From: Candidatus Cloacimonetes bacterium 4572_55
GTDB taxonomy: Bacteria > 4572-55
Length of the DNA stretch: 64,000 nt
Direction of reading: 5' to 3'
Assembly (NCBI GenBank): GCA_002084765.1
Contig: NBMB01000005.1
Location: 30,255-94,254 of the forward strand
The stretch's first letter is position 1. Every line of letters starts with the position of its first letter. The notes below the pieces were generated by a model. It was not told the origin of the DNA. It did no database searches and saw nothing but the letters and a program-made list of their open reading frames with translations. The position numbers and the translations under genes are program-made. This document shows, one piece after another, positions 18,079 through 26,660 of the stretch.

Positions 18079-20286
18079 CTATCTCTCCAGTGGCACACCG
18101 CGGTCGCCTGTTATGGGATCACTCGCGGTCATCGCGCAAAATATGCCGCTATTCAAATCTTTTTGGAAGATTGACGTTTTTCCCAATAAGTCCTTTAATA
18201 TGGAAAAATAACCGTCCGCGCATGTCACCGAAAAACCGGAATCCGGATTCTCGGCTTTCTTTTTGATCTCCAACATCAATGTGAGCAGGTCGTCATACGG
18301 CAAGGAAGCGATAATCACCGCATGGTTCTCTTCTAATAAAAAAGTTTCTCGCTCCTGCAAGTCTATAATTTCAGTTTCTCCTAATTTATTGATAACTATA
18401 GCTTTGGTTGGCTTTCTGGAAAACGTTTTGATCATATTTTTTTCAGGATAGAACCGACAGAGATAATAAAGGTTATCAGGAAAAATTTTTTTCAGTTCAG
18501 CGTTAAACTCGTCCCAATTCGAATATCGATCAGCCAGCCATTCGATGATATTCGCCATGTCATCTTTTAATTTGACCGATTCCATACTCTCTTCCGGCGA
18601 CTTTCCGTTCCAGAGAATAAACTCATCTTCTCGAATCACCCAACCGATTGCATGATATGAATAGGAAGGGGCAAACGCGTAACCGTGGGCAATTCGATTG
18701 GAATCGGGATACTTTTTGGAATCGATCCGTCGCGCCATGAGTCGCCTCAATTCCTGATCTCTTCGCCGATGCTCCAACTGCAGGTTGGATTCGCTCAATT
18801 CCGTAATAATCATTTCTAACGCTTCACTCATCTCGTTGAATGTACCGGAGAGAATCTCCATCTCGAACGGTGTGTTTATATTGACTTTATGGCCGTATTT
18901 ACCTCCGGCAACTGAAAGAGCCATCTCTTTTAATTCTCTGAGCGGCTTGACTATCTGCTGCGTAATTCTCATTGAGACAAAAATGCCGACCGCCAAAAGC
19001 CCTGTGCCGATTAAAAAGACTTTTAGCAACGCTTTTCCTCGTTTTTCCTTGATTATCGAAATATCCACGTCCGCGCCTGCAATCGCTACCACGTCGTCGT
19101 TGTCGTCAAAAATGGGGATGTACGCAGACTTAAGCAGCCCCCATTCCTCCCACGGCTGAATATCCGAGATAAACACTTTTCCCTGAAACCAGGAATTCTT
19201 GGTATTCTCGTCCGGCTCGTCCGGGTCTGTCCACCCCACCCAGCCATGAAACTCGTTTTGCGTGGCGTCCAACACATAGCTCAGCCGCCTTGCCCGATCC
19301 CGAAGAACGCATGTGTACAGATAGGTCAAATCTCTCTTTTCCATGATGCGAATCATGGGATCTGCGTAGCGTTTGTATAAGATTTTTTCTTTTTCAGGGA
19401 TGATCTGAACGGCCATCGGTTTGGTCAGCGCGGTCTCGGGATCAATCTCAATCCAGTCAAGAGTGCCGCTGCCATAGAGTTTTTTTTTATTTTCATCGTA
19501 AGCCAGTCCAAATACGCCAAACTTCAGCGGTCTATTTTCTTGTCCAGTTATCTCATCCTTTTGGCGCAAATTTCCGATAAGTTTCCCCGCGCCGGTATGG
19601 ATATTGATCTTTAGCAATTGGTTCGAGTGGGTGTCGATCCCGTACAAGCGACGGTTCTTGTTGTCAAAAGCCAGACCGCGTACAGCCGAAAATTCGTCGC
19701 CGAGATAGCCGATAACCTCGCCGACTCCAGTTTTCGGGTCGATTTTGATTAAGTTTTCATTATTGCTGTATAGTACGCGGTGATCGCTGTCATAAGCCAA
19801 ACCATAACATTCGTAGCCTGTCTCGCCGATTACAACGCCTTGACCGTCGCCGTCTCTGGGATTGATACTGACCAACTCGCCGCTCACCTCGTCCACTGTG
19901 TATAAGACGCCCGCCTGATCGTCATACGCCAGGTCTCCGGAAAACTGGACGCCATGCGGTCCCACGGTTCGAATATTTCCTCCTCGCTGACGGATTTTTA
20001 TCACATAATCCTCTAACGCATAATTCGCATAGATTAGACCGAGTTTTTGATTATAAGCCATGCCTCGGGTTTGCTTGATTTTCAGCAAATCTTTATGATT
20101 ATTTCCGTCGATAAAACTTGCGACTGCCGTGCTGACCGAGTATAGCTTCCGATCAAAACCGTCCAATATTCTTTTATTAAGATTGGAATAGACCAGCTTA
20201 CCGGTCGATAGAGAGATAAGAATCAGCGAAGGGAGCAATATCAGAAAGATGACCGTACTGACGCGTAGATTAATTCTGGAACTCAT
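18079..20286 (-). CDS. propeller-HAMP membrane sensor with decayed SpoIIE-like domain
   Basis: 735 residues. An N-terminal helix (9-30) is followed by a beta-propeller built of repeats like GLAYDSDHRVLYSNNENLIK and IDPKTGVGEVIGYLG (about 75-285), a Cache-like stretch (290-410, KSAYIPIFDDNDDVVAIAGA), a second helix (about 422-440), HAMP (441-495) and a coiled coil. The last 200 residues can be threaded on SpoIIE phosphatases, but the three acidic motifs are gone (YSYHAIGWV for VGGDYYD, LWNGKSPEE for GDxTGHG, IIASLPYDD for SDG). So it is probably a pseudo-phosphatase output. ATG overlaps the stop of the NTT-like gene (ATGA), indicating coupling; the stop is 1 base before the next gene. Confidence 0.7.
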   Translation of the reverse strand: MSSRINLRVSTVIFLILLPSLILISLSTGKLVYSNLNKRILDGFDRKLYSVSTAVASFIDGNNHKDLLKIKQTRGMAYNQKLGLIYANYALEDYVIKIRQRGGNIRTVGPHGVQFSGDLAYDDQAGVLYTVDEVSGELVSINPRDGDGQGVVIGETGYECYGLAYDSDHRVLYSNNENLIKIDPKTGVGEVIGYLGDEFSAVRGLAFDNKNRRLYGIDTHSNQLLKINIHTGAGKLIGNLRQKDEITGQENRPLKFGVFGLAYDENKKKLYGSGTLDWIEIDPETALTKPMAVQIIPEKEKILYKRYADPMIRIMEKRDLTYLYTCVLRDRARRLSYVLDATQNEFHGWVGWTDPDEPDENTKNSWFQGKVFISDIQPWEEWGLLKSAYIPIFDDNDDVVAIAGADVDISIIKEKRGKALLKVFLIGTGLLAVGIFVSMRITQQIVKPLRELKEMALSVAGGKYGHKVNINTPFEMEILSGTFNEMSEALEMIITELSESNLQLEHRRRDQELRRLMARRIDSKKYPDSNRIAHGYAFAPSYSYHAIGWVIREDEFILWNGKSPEESMESVKLKDDMANIIEWLADRYSNWDEFNAELKKIFPDNLYYLCRFYPEKNMIKTFSRKPTKAIVINKLGETEIIDLQERETFLLEENHAVIIASLPYDDLLTLMLEIKKKAENPDSGFSVTCADGYFSILKDLLGKTSIFQKDLNSGIFCAMTASDPITGDRGVPLER

Positions 20287-23200
20287 GACATCATCAACCT
20301 ATTTTTAAGGAATTTAATCGCAATACGTGGATTCAATTTGGCATAAAACAGAATTTGCTCTTTTGGGATGATCAAAAGATCTGCGCCTTGAGAAATAGCC
20401 GCCCTATCCCATTCTTGGTTTCCAAAGAGACACCATTCCCCGAAAATATCGCAATCCTGCATAACGGTCTCTTCTGGTTTCAACAAGACCTTTCCTTTAA
20501 TAATGCAGTAGAGGTTATCCGCCTGATCCCCCGGTTGATAAATCGTCCTTCCGGATTCGTAATGAGCCTGATAAACATTTTTTATCAATAAGGATAGCTC
20601 TTCCATACTAAATGCGTGGAAAAAAGAACTTTGAGACAGCAGACTTATCCGCTGGACAATATTTAGCGTGACCCTTCCTTTGTTTTCATTTTTATCCCGT
20701 TCTGATAATAATGAAATCACAGTGTCTCGAAAAACCGTGTCTTTTATCTCCCGTAGACGATTTCGAAATATATCGACAGATTCGGCTTTATTTAGTTCCC
20801 ACAGTGCTTCCGCGGCAATTGTTGAATCCAGAGAAAATTTGCTGTTGATGAACATATGTACGACGTTTTCCGGTCGGACATCTTTGACGTCGAAGTTTTG
20901 TCGATAAAAACTCACCTTTTCGTCGAGACTACGGGAATCCACAAGCGGCAACAATATTTTGAACATATCCTGGCTGATACCCTGCTCCACTGCTTCGATG
21001 GCATTTGCTCGGATTTTGGGATTGTTTGAGCGCAAAGAGGAACTCATCAGTTCAAAGTCGGGCATCCGTCCACCAATCGTGAACAGCTCCAAGCAGAATT
21101 CAAGAATCCGAATGTGGATGTCCATCAATAGACCCGATAAAACGAACAGTCCTGGTGTATTTTTTTCATTTTTCAACACTTGATAGGAATACAATAAGTA
21201 GTAGGCTCCTCGGATAGCCCGATGGATGATTTCAGAAAAAAAAGTGTCAAATTGTGGAAAAGAGAGCTTAGAGAGCGCGCGTCCCGCCAATGAACGGGCA
21301 TACGTGGAATATTGGGAGGATCGATAAATTTTCACCATAGTCGGCACGCTTTTTAATCCTATACTTAAGATCAACTTCTCCGTGATTCGTCGTTGATAGG
21401 GACTGAAGGTATCGCTCATATCCAGCAAGGGTACGATACAACTCGAATCTTGTATCTTCTCCAGAGCCTTTCCAGCGACAATGCGATCTTCTTCTCCTGA
21501 TACCGCGATTGTCTGGAGTATGCCCGGTATGAGTCGTCCGGAATTTGGCGTGACGAGATTCCGAATCGAAAGCAGTGCTTCCCTTCTGATCTCTGGGTCA
21601 GGGTCTTTCAAAAAATCCACCAGAAAGTGCGCGTATCGCTCTTGCTTGATCTTGCCAATTACATGAATTGCCACCTTCTTTTCCTCAGCTACCCCTTTTA
21701 AAAGCTTAGTTATAGTCCCCATCGCTTCATAGCCGTCGCAAATATCCCAGCTATTCCAAAAAATGATAGCCATAGCACCTTTATCTCGCGCATGATCTGA
21801 ATCTAACAACATTTTGATGCGATTCGGCTGTAAGAGTCCAAGACCTCCCAATAATTCGATCAATTGACTGTTGAGGGTAATATCGCGACTTTCGAACCAA
21901 AGGAGCAATTCTCGAATTATCTCGGTATCGCTCTCTGCTAACACGTTTTCCAACAGGGGCTTCATCGCAATCCATTTTTTTTCAGAAGGGTTTTCTAAAT
22001 ATCTTAGCAATGTTTTAATTGCTTGGTTTTTATCCTTCAATATTAATAAATGAATCGCTATAGCGGCAATCTCGGTTTGATCTGGCGACCTGAAAGCGCC
22101 AATCTGCTTGATTTTTTCAATATCCAAATCCCGAACCGCCTCTTTTTCCGGTTTAGAAAAATCGAGCCATTCTTTTCGGAGATTGGTCACCATTGCATTC
22201 AGGTAGTCGTTGCGTAGCAGAAAAGTAACCAACACATGAGCAATGGAGACTGACAACGCGGTCAGAGCAATCCGTTGCGGCGACATTTCTGGAGCTTTGA
22301 TCAGAAGGAACAAACCAGCGCACGCGGTTGCCGTAGGATCGCATAAATTCTCGGTAAAAGTGCGCACCTTTGTTTTTATGTTTGAAGGTACGCCGTTAAA
22401 GACAAAATTCCAGTTGTTTAAATCCAGCGAGATGAAAATACCTTGATATGCAAAAAATCCAAATATCGCTGAATTGAATCCGTAATCATATAGAAAAAAG
22501 AGAAATGTAAATAGATAGGCAAACGGCTGAATAAATGTCATATTACGGACGCCGAAAAAAGAAACCATCCGATTGAATAGAAAAAAGTTCACTATCAGAT
22601 TAAAACCGTTTGCCGCGGCGAATAATTGACCGAAAAGCGAAGCCAACTTTTCCATGTCGCCGTAGCCTGAGAACACTTCCAAATATTGAAATTCGCAGAC
22701 AGTAGCAAGGAAACTCGTGCCAAACATGACCAGATTGATTAGCAGCACATAGCGAATGTTTTTTATTGCTTTCAACACGACGGTTGATTCTTCAATAAAG
22801 CCGCCTTCCTCATCATCATCATCAAAACTATCAATCTCCTTGGTTTTCTTTTTGACATAAATCAGCATGGGGATGGTCAGAAGAGCGAGCGCGCTCCAGA
22901 CTAAAAAGAGAAACTCCGCGGTGATGATCCGGGTGAGAATGCTGACCATAGACCCTCCGACCATTGCGCCCATGGATAAACCGCCGTTGAAAAGCGGATA
23001 TAACCGTTTCGCGTCTAATATGTCGAAGTAGTTGTCAATAAAAGTCCAATAGATCGTATAAAGTCCAATGAGCCATAAAAATGTGTAGAGCTTTGCCACG
23101 TAAAAAATGAGTTTGGAAGATCCTGACTGACCTTGAATCGCCACGAAAAAATAGAGCGTGCCGCCGCCGATTACAAGCAGTGCCAAAATCGCTAAAAAGA

Positions 23201-23447
23201 CTCGATAAATTCCATAGCGACTCACCATATAGTTATTTATTGGCGTGTAAACCAACATCATAAAGGGCATAATCAAATAAATGATGGGGAGTTTTTCCGG
23301 TCCAACCCGGATCAAAAATAGGGTATCGGTCAAACTCAGACCGATTGCGACTCCCGCCTGAATCAGAGCTCCCAGTATCACAAATAGAAGAACCTTAACC
23401 TCTTCTCCTTTATGAATTTTGAAAACTTTCCTAAAGATTTCGCCCAT
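20283..23447 (-). CDS. NTT/MFS-type transporter fused to HEAT repeats and cNMP-binding domain
   Basis: 1054 residues. Residues 1-430 hold 12 likely membrane helices in the arrangement of nucleotide-transporter (Tlc/NTT) and MFS-like proteins (LFNGGLSMGAMVGGSMVSIL is a typical loop). Residues about 440-880 are helical HEAT-like repeats (FLKDPDPEIRREALLSIRNL, LRSNNPKIRANAIEAVEQGI). Residues 920-1054 form a cyclic-nucleotide-binding barrel with GRTIYQPGDQADNLYCIIKG and IFGEWCLFGNQEWDRAAIS. Proteins of this build occur in several bacterial lineages, but the transported substrate is not established. The layout suggests a membrane protein whose activity is gated by a cytosolic nucleotide through a helical scaffold. 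Coupled by overlap to the sensor downstream. Confidence 0.8.
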   Translation of the reverse strand: MGEIFRKVFKIHKGEEVKVLLFVILGALIQAGVAIGLSLTDTLFLIRVGPEKLPIIYLIMPFMMLVYTPINNYMVSRYGIYRVFLAILALLVIGGGTLYFFVAIQGQSGSSKLIFYVAKLYTFLWLIGLYTIYWTFIDNYFDILDAKRLYPLFNGGLSMGAMVGGSMVSILTRIITAEFLFLVWSALALLTIPMLIYVKKKTKEIDSFDDDDEEGGFIEESTVVLKAIKNIRYVLLINLVMFGTSFLATVCEFQYLEVFSGYGDMEKLASLFGQLFAAANGFNLIVNFFLFNRMVSFFGVRNMTFIQPFAYLFTFLFFLYDYGFNSAIFGFFAYQGIFISLDLNNWNFVFNGVPSNIKTKVRTFTENLCDPTATACAGLFLLIKAPEMSPQRIALTALSVSIAHVLVTFLLRNDYLNAMVTNLRKEWLDFSKPEKEAVRDLDIEKIKQIGAFRSPDQTEIAAIAIHLLILKDKNQAIKTLLRYLENPSEKKWIAMKPLLENVLAESDTEIIRELLLWFESRDITLNSQLIELLGGLGLLQPNRIKMLLDSDHARDKGAMAIIFWNSWDICDGYEAMGTITKLLKGVAEEKKVAIHVIGKIKQERYAHFLVDFLKDPDPEIRREALLSIRNLVTPNSGRLIPGILQTIAVSGEEDRIVAGKALEKIQDSSCIVPLLDMSDTFSPYQRRITEKLILSIGLKSVPTMVKIYRSSQYSTYARSLAGRALSKLSFPQFDTFFSEIIHRAIRGAYYLLYSYQVLKNEKNTPGLFVLSGLLMDIHIRILEFCLELFTIGGRMPDFELMSSSLRSNNPKIRANAIEAVEQGISQDMFKILLPLVDSRSLDEKVSFYRQNFDVKDVRPENVVHMFINSKFSLDSTIAAEALWELNKAESVDIFRNRLREIKDTVFRDTVISLLSERDKNENKGRVTLNIVQRISLLSQSSFFHAFSMEELSLLIKNVYQAHYESGRTIYQPGDQADNLYCIIKGKVLLKPEETVMQDCDIFGEWCLFGNQEWDRAAISQGADLLIIPKEQILFYAKLNPRIAIKFLKNRLMMS

Positions 23448-23507
23448 AATTTTCGCCCCGAATTTCGTCCTGTGGTATTTTTAACAAATAGCAAATAAGA
23501 ATAGTTA

Positions 23508-24749
23508 TTAAATAAAGATATATTCAGTAAAATGCCCTCTCATACAGTGGTTCGAGCTTAACGCGGCTCCATAACTTCCCGCGTTCAAGAATGCCAGATA
23601 ATCGCCTTCTCTGACTTCAGGCAGCCGAACATTTTCTGCGAATATATCCAGTCCTTCGTTGATGTTTCCGGCAATCGTATAATTTCGATAACTCTCTGTC
23701 GATTCTTCACTTGGGTTAGACCGACGTTTGATCGGCGCGATGATCAACGGCAGTTTGTAATACGCGGGTTCATTATGAATATTAAATCCGCCGTCTACGC
23801 CGATAAACAATACATCTCTTTTCTTCTCCACCATCCCGACCTGTAGCGTCATCACTCCGGAATCCCGCACCAGAAAGTCGCCGGGTTCGACTATGACCCG
23901 GAAGGGATAGGAACCGAGCTTTTCAGATATCACCGCGGCCCATGCATCCAAATCCAACGGATGATCCGCCTCGACTAACGGTGTGCCGAGACCGCCGCCG
24001 ATATTGACATAATCTATATCCGGGCATTTTTCCAGAAACCAATTGAATTGGTCAAAAATCCGCTCCAAAGTTGGTAGTTGGGGCGTGAGGTACCCAGACC
24101 CGCTATGAAAATGCAATCCTTGGACGACCATACCTTCTCTGCGCGCTACTTCCAGAGCTTCTTCGAACCGATCTTGATAAATGCCAAATTTAGTCGTTTT
24201 TTTTCCGGCATAATACAACATCTGGTTATAGCCGATACCCACGCCCACATTGACACGAATGCCGATATTCCGACCCGGACAAACTTTTGCCAACATCCGA
24301 ATCGCGCGGATCGAGCCGCAATTGATCACGATTTTCGGGTATCTTTTTAATATCTCCAAGTCCCGATCAGAAATCGATACGCCAGTAAAGGAAATATCCT
24401 CCTCCCGAAAATCGAGCTGAAGTGCCTGAAGCGTCTCTCCGGGGGAGCAGACATCCATGCCGCATAAGCCAAATATTTTTATTGCAGTAAGAAGAGGGAT
24501 AGATCGATTTGCTTTCATTGCATACAATATTTTATACGATATGCCCTGATTCGAGAGTGCTTTGTGTAAAGACTCCAGTTTTTCTTTGACTCGCTTGGCA
24601 CTGTACATAAAAAAGGGCGTGTCCGTGACAACGGCGTGGCGAAACAGATTTCGACCGTCATAAAAAAGAATATTATCGCGATAATGAAGATCATCCCTCT
24701 CCCACCAGAGTCGCTTTCGTAAAGAAGAATTTTCCATTTCAAAGCTCAA
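23508..24749 (-). CDS. fold-III PLP enzyme, diaminopimelate/ornithine decarboxylase-like
   Basis: 413 residues with the alanine-racemase-like barrel: PLP lysine in YAMKANRS, HFHSGSG, NIGGGLG (phosphate binding) and EPGDFLVRDSG where classical LysA has EPGR. At the C-terminal active-site loop, the GPxCE motif that carries the decarboxylase proton-donor Cys reads AGNINEGLD, i.e. Asn for Cys, while the next block (LPEVREGDYLAFLNAGSYGAA) is well kept. So it belongs to a LysA-like side branch whose reaction I cannot name; decarboxylation of an amino acid to an amine is likely but not certain. TTG start supported by AGGA 8 bases upstream; ATG 24737 has no such site. It lies just downstream of a methyltransferase gene. 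Confidence 0.8.
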   Translation of the reverse strand: MSFEMENSSLRKRLWWERDDLHYRDNILFYDGRNLFRHAVVTDTPFFMYSAKRVKEKLESLHKALSNQGISYKILYAMKANRSIPLLTAIKIFGLCGMDVCSPGETLQALQLDFREEDISFTGVSISDRDLEILKRYPKIVINCGSIRAIRMLAKVCPGRNIGIRVNVGVGIGYNQMLYYAGKKTTKFGIYQDRFEEALEVARREGMVVQGLHFHSGSGYLTPQLPTLERIFDQFNWFLEKCPDIDYVNIGGGLGTPLVEADHPLDLDAWAAVISEKLGSYPFRVIVEPGDFLVRDSGVMTLQVGMVEKKRDVLFIGVDGGFNIHNEPAYYKLPLIIAPIKRRSNPSEESTESYRNYTIAGNINEGLDIFAENVRLPEVREGDYLAFLNAGSYGAALSSNHCMRGHFTEYIFI

Positions 24750-24787
24750 GTTGAGTATCCTACGATAAGATGAGAAAAATTATTCCA

Positions 24788-25537
24788 CTAAGGCTTGGTC
24801 GCAGTCAAGAACATCATCCCGTGATACCCGTGACCCTCTTCCGCTGGCATAGTATTGATTTGAATATCGACATACTTCATGTGAGCCAAGTATCTGCCCA
24901 TCTTTTCTTCATCGACCGGAAGAACCGGAAAATTTAGGTCCCCGATATTGTAATAATGCGCGTTCTTGACCAAAGACATTATCAGAGTTCCACCGCGTCG
25001 AAGCAGCCCTGTCACGTTTTCCAGAACCTGCAAAAATACGGACTCTTTATCCGTAACGCTTTCGAGGCAAAAATTGGAGGCGATTATGTCAAAATTTTGC
25101 ATCCTCAGCGGATCAAGGGGATTATCAAGAAGCACGTTACAAGGAATGACGCGTTTGATTTTTCGACGAAGTCGCTCTTTCATTTCCTTTATTGTCAGGG
25201 TAGAATCCTTTTTTCTCTCCAATTCCCACACAAATCGAAAAAAGATATCCCAGTTAAATGCGCCGTTCTTGTTTTCAACCCAATTCTCCACTTCCTTCCG
25301 GTTGACGTCCAGAAACTCGGAGAATGTGATGTGCCGCACTTTTGCACCCGCGCTTATTAGTTGATAAATTGTAGGTCCCCCCCCGATTTCGAGATATTCG
25401 GGAATCTCTTTATCAAATTTTTCAAACGCGCCGTGAAAGTGGGTGAGAAGATATTCGTTTCCATTATAAATAGTCGAATAATATTCACGAAGATAGCCAA
25501 TTTGCGAAAATTGACTGAGATCATACGTAACTTCCAT
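24788..25537 (-). CDS. NNMT/PNMT/TEMT-family SAM-dependent N-methyltransferase
   Basis: 249 residues. The pattern matches the nicotinamide/phenylethanolamine N-methyltransferase family: LREYYSTIYNG at the start, YLEIGGGPTIYQLISAGAKV as the SAM-binding loop, FSEFLDVNRKEVENWVENK, GAFNWDIFF, then DNPLDP, NFCLESV and the glycine-rich LLRRGGTLIMSLV with a following AHYYNIG. These residues are the hallmark of that family, which methylates amines, pyridines or thioethers; it is best known from animals and is sparse in bacteria. It is the first gene of the run with the PLP enzyme, so an amine made by that enzyme is a natural candidate substrate (inference). No strong ribosome site is visible before ATG 25537. 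Confidence 0.8.
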   Translation of the reverse strand: MEVTYDLSQFSQIGYLREYYSTIYNGNEYLLTHFHGAFEKFDKEIPEYLEIGGGPTIYQLISAGAKVRHITFSEFLDVNRKEVENWVENKNGAFNWDIFFRFVWELERKKDSTLTIKEMKERLRRKIKRVIPCNVLLDNPLDPLRMQNFDIIASNFCLESVTDKESVFLQVLENVTGLLRRGGTLIMSLVKNAHYYNIGDLNFPVLPVDEEKMGRYLAHMKYVDIQINTMPAEEGHGYHGMMFLTATKP

Positions 25538-25628
25538 CTTAAAATTCTAATCCCCATGCCTTCTTAAGGCAATAAAAATTGTTGGACTCATAGATGCTAC
25601 TACCATGAATCGTAAATTTTGACTTAAT

Positions 25629-26354
25629 TTAGAAATGAACGCCTAGAACAATATTGCTCTCTTCAAGATCAGGATTCCATATCCAGGAGGCAGAAATCGG
25701 AAGAGAAAATTTGTCACTGATCTCAATATTTTTTCTTGCAGTTAAGCCGACATTGGTTATCGTCGCCTCTTTTGTGCCGTACGTACCGCTACCGTACCAT
25801 GACGTGCTTTCGCCCAACGATCCGCCGATGTGCATATATAACCCCACGCCATTAACGTCAAGAGAATAACCTAACTCAGCATAAGCGGAATTATCCTCGT
25901 CGTTGTATACATTCATGGCGAACAACAGATGAAACAAGCCGGAATATTCGAATGCCGCCTCGATAGTATGCCCTCCGTAACCGTCGCCGTCCACGAAAGT
26001 TGGGTCTGTGTCTTCCTTAAAATCAGCGAAACTTCCGCCTAACTTCCCGTAATAAATATCGAGTAACGTCATAGTGACGGAATTGCTCTTATTTAAAGAG
26101 TGGGTGTAACTGATAGAAAAATCATTTTCTTCTGTGCCGATGTTCGGATCCAAGGCATAAGCTCCCCAGACGCCGGCTGTAAATCCACCAGTCGTATAAC
26201 TTGCCCACGGATGAAAATGCGCGGCGTTTCCTTGATTAATTCCGCGCCATAGATAGCGACTCATCAAGTCTGCTCCGACGTCTAATTGTGCGTAAACAGA
26301 CGAGCTAAATAAAACTACAATTGCTAAAATCGCAAAAAAAACAATCTTCTTCAT
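25629..26354 (-). CDS. TorF-like (gcw_chp) outer-membrane porin
   Basis: 241 residues from the ATG at 26354, chosen because AAGGA lies 8-9 bases upstream and a clean signal peptide follows (MKKIVFFAILAIVVLFSSSV, cut after YAQ). The mature start LDVGADLMSRYLWRGINQ is the family hallmark (SxYxWRG), followed by alternating strands (WASYTTGGFTAGVWGAYALD) and a final strand ending in Phe (NIVLGVHF), the usual signal for beta-barrel insertion. Such proteins are putative porins of unknown substrate. It is 91 bases upstream of the methyltransferase gene on the same strand, so it may be part of the same unit and give the exported compound an outer-membrane route. Confidence 0.75.
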   Translation of the reverse strand: MKKIVFFAILAIVVLFSSSVYAQLDVGADLMSRYLWRGINQGNAAHFHPWASYTTGGFTAGVWGAYALDPNIGTEENDFSISYTHSLNKSNSVTMTLLDIYYGKLGGSFADFKEDTDPTFVDGDGYGGHTIEAAFEYSGLFHLLFAMNVYNDEDNSAYAELGYSLDVNGVGLYMHIGGSLGESTSWYGSGTYGTKEATITNVGLTARKNIEISDKFSLPISASWIWNPDLEESNIVLGVHF

Positions 26355-26660
26355 CAACCATTCCTTTTCTTTAAATAAGTTAAGACAGCTAAAATAATTA
26401 AGACAACCCAAATTTAAATTTTAAAAAACGTGTTCAAACCGATAACTTCGATAACGATAGTGCGCTTAAAGATCATTTTACCTCTGATTTTACATGAATT
26501 TGCTCAAGCTAAAAATTTAGATTGCATTAAAATAGATAAAGGTCATATATTTTGCAATGAATTTCATTAAAAATCTAGGTAAGTATAGCGATTTTTCAGG
26601 AAAATTTGGATTTAATATAAAAATATTTTTTTTTAATTTTTAAAAAAGGCGGCTTGATAT
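26355..26660. other. AT-rich divergent intergenic region
   Basis: 306 bases between divergent genes, strongly AT-rich, with no supportable open frame. It must contain promoters for the porin and for the PHP-helicase gene, but none matches consensus well enough to mark. No repeat of the A or B family was seen here. Confidence 0.4.
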
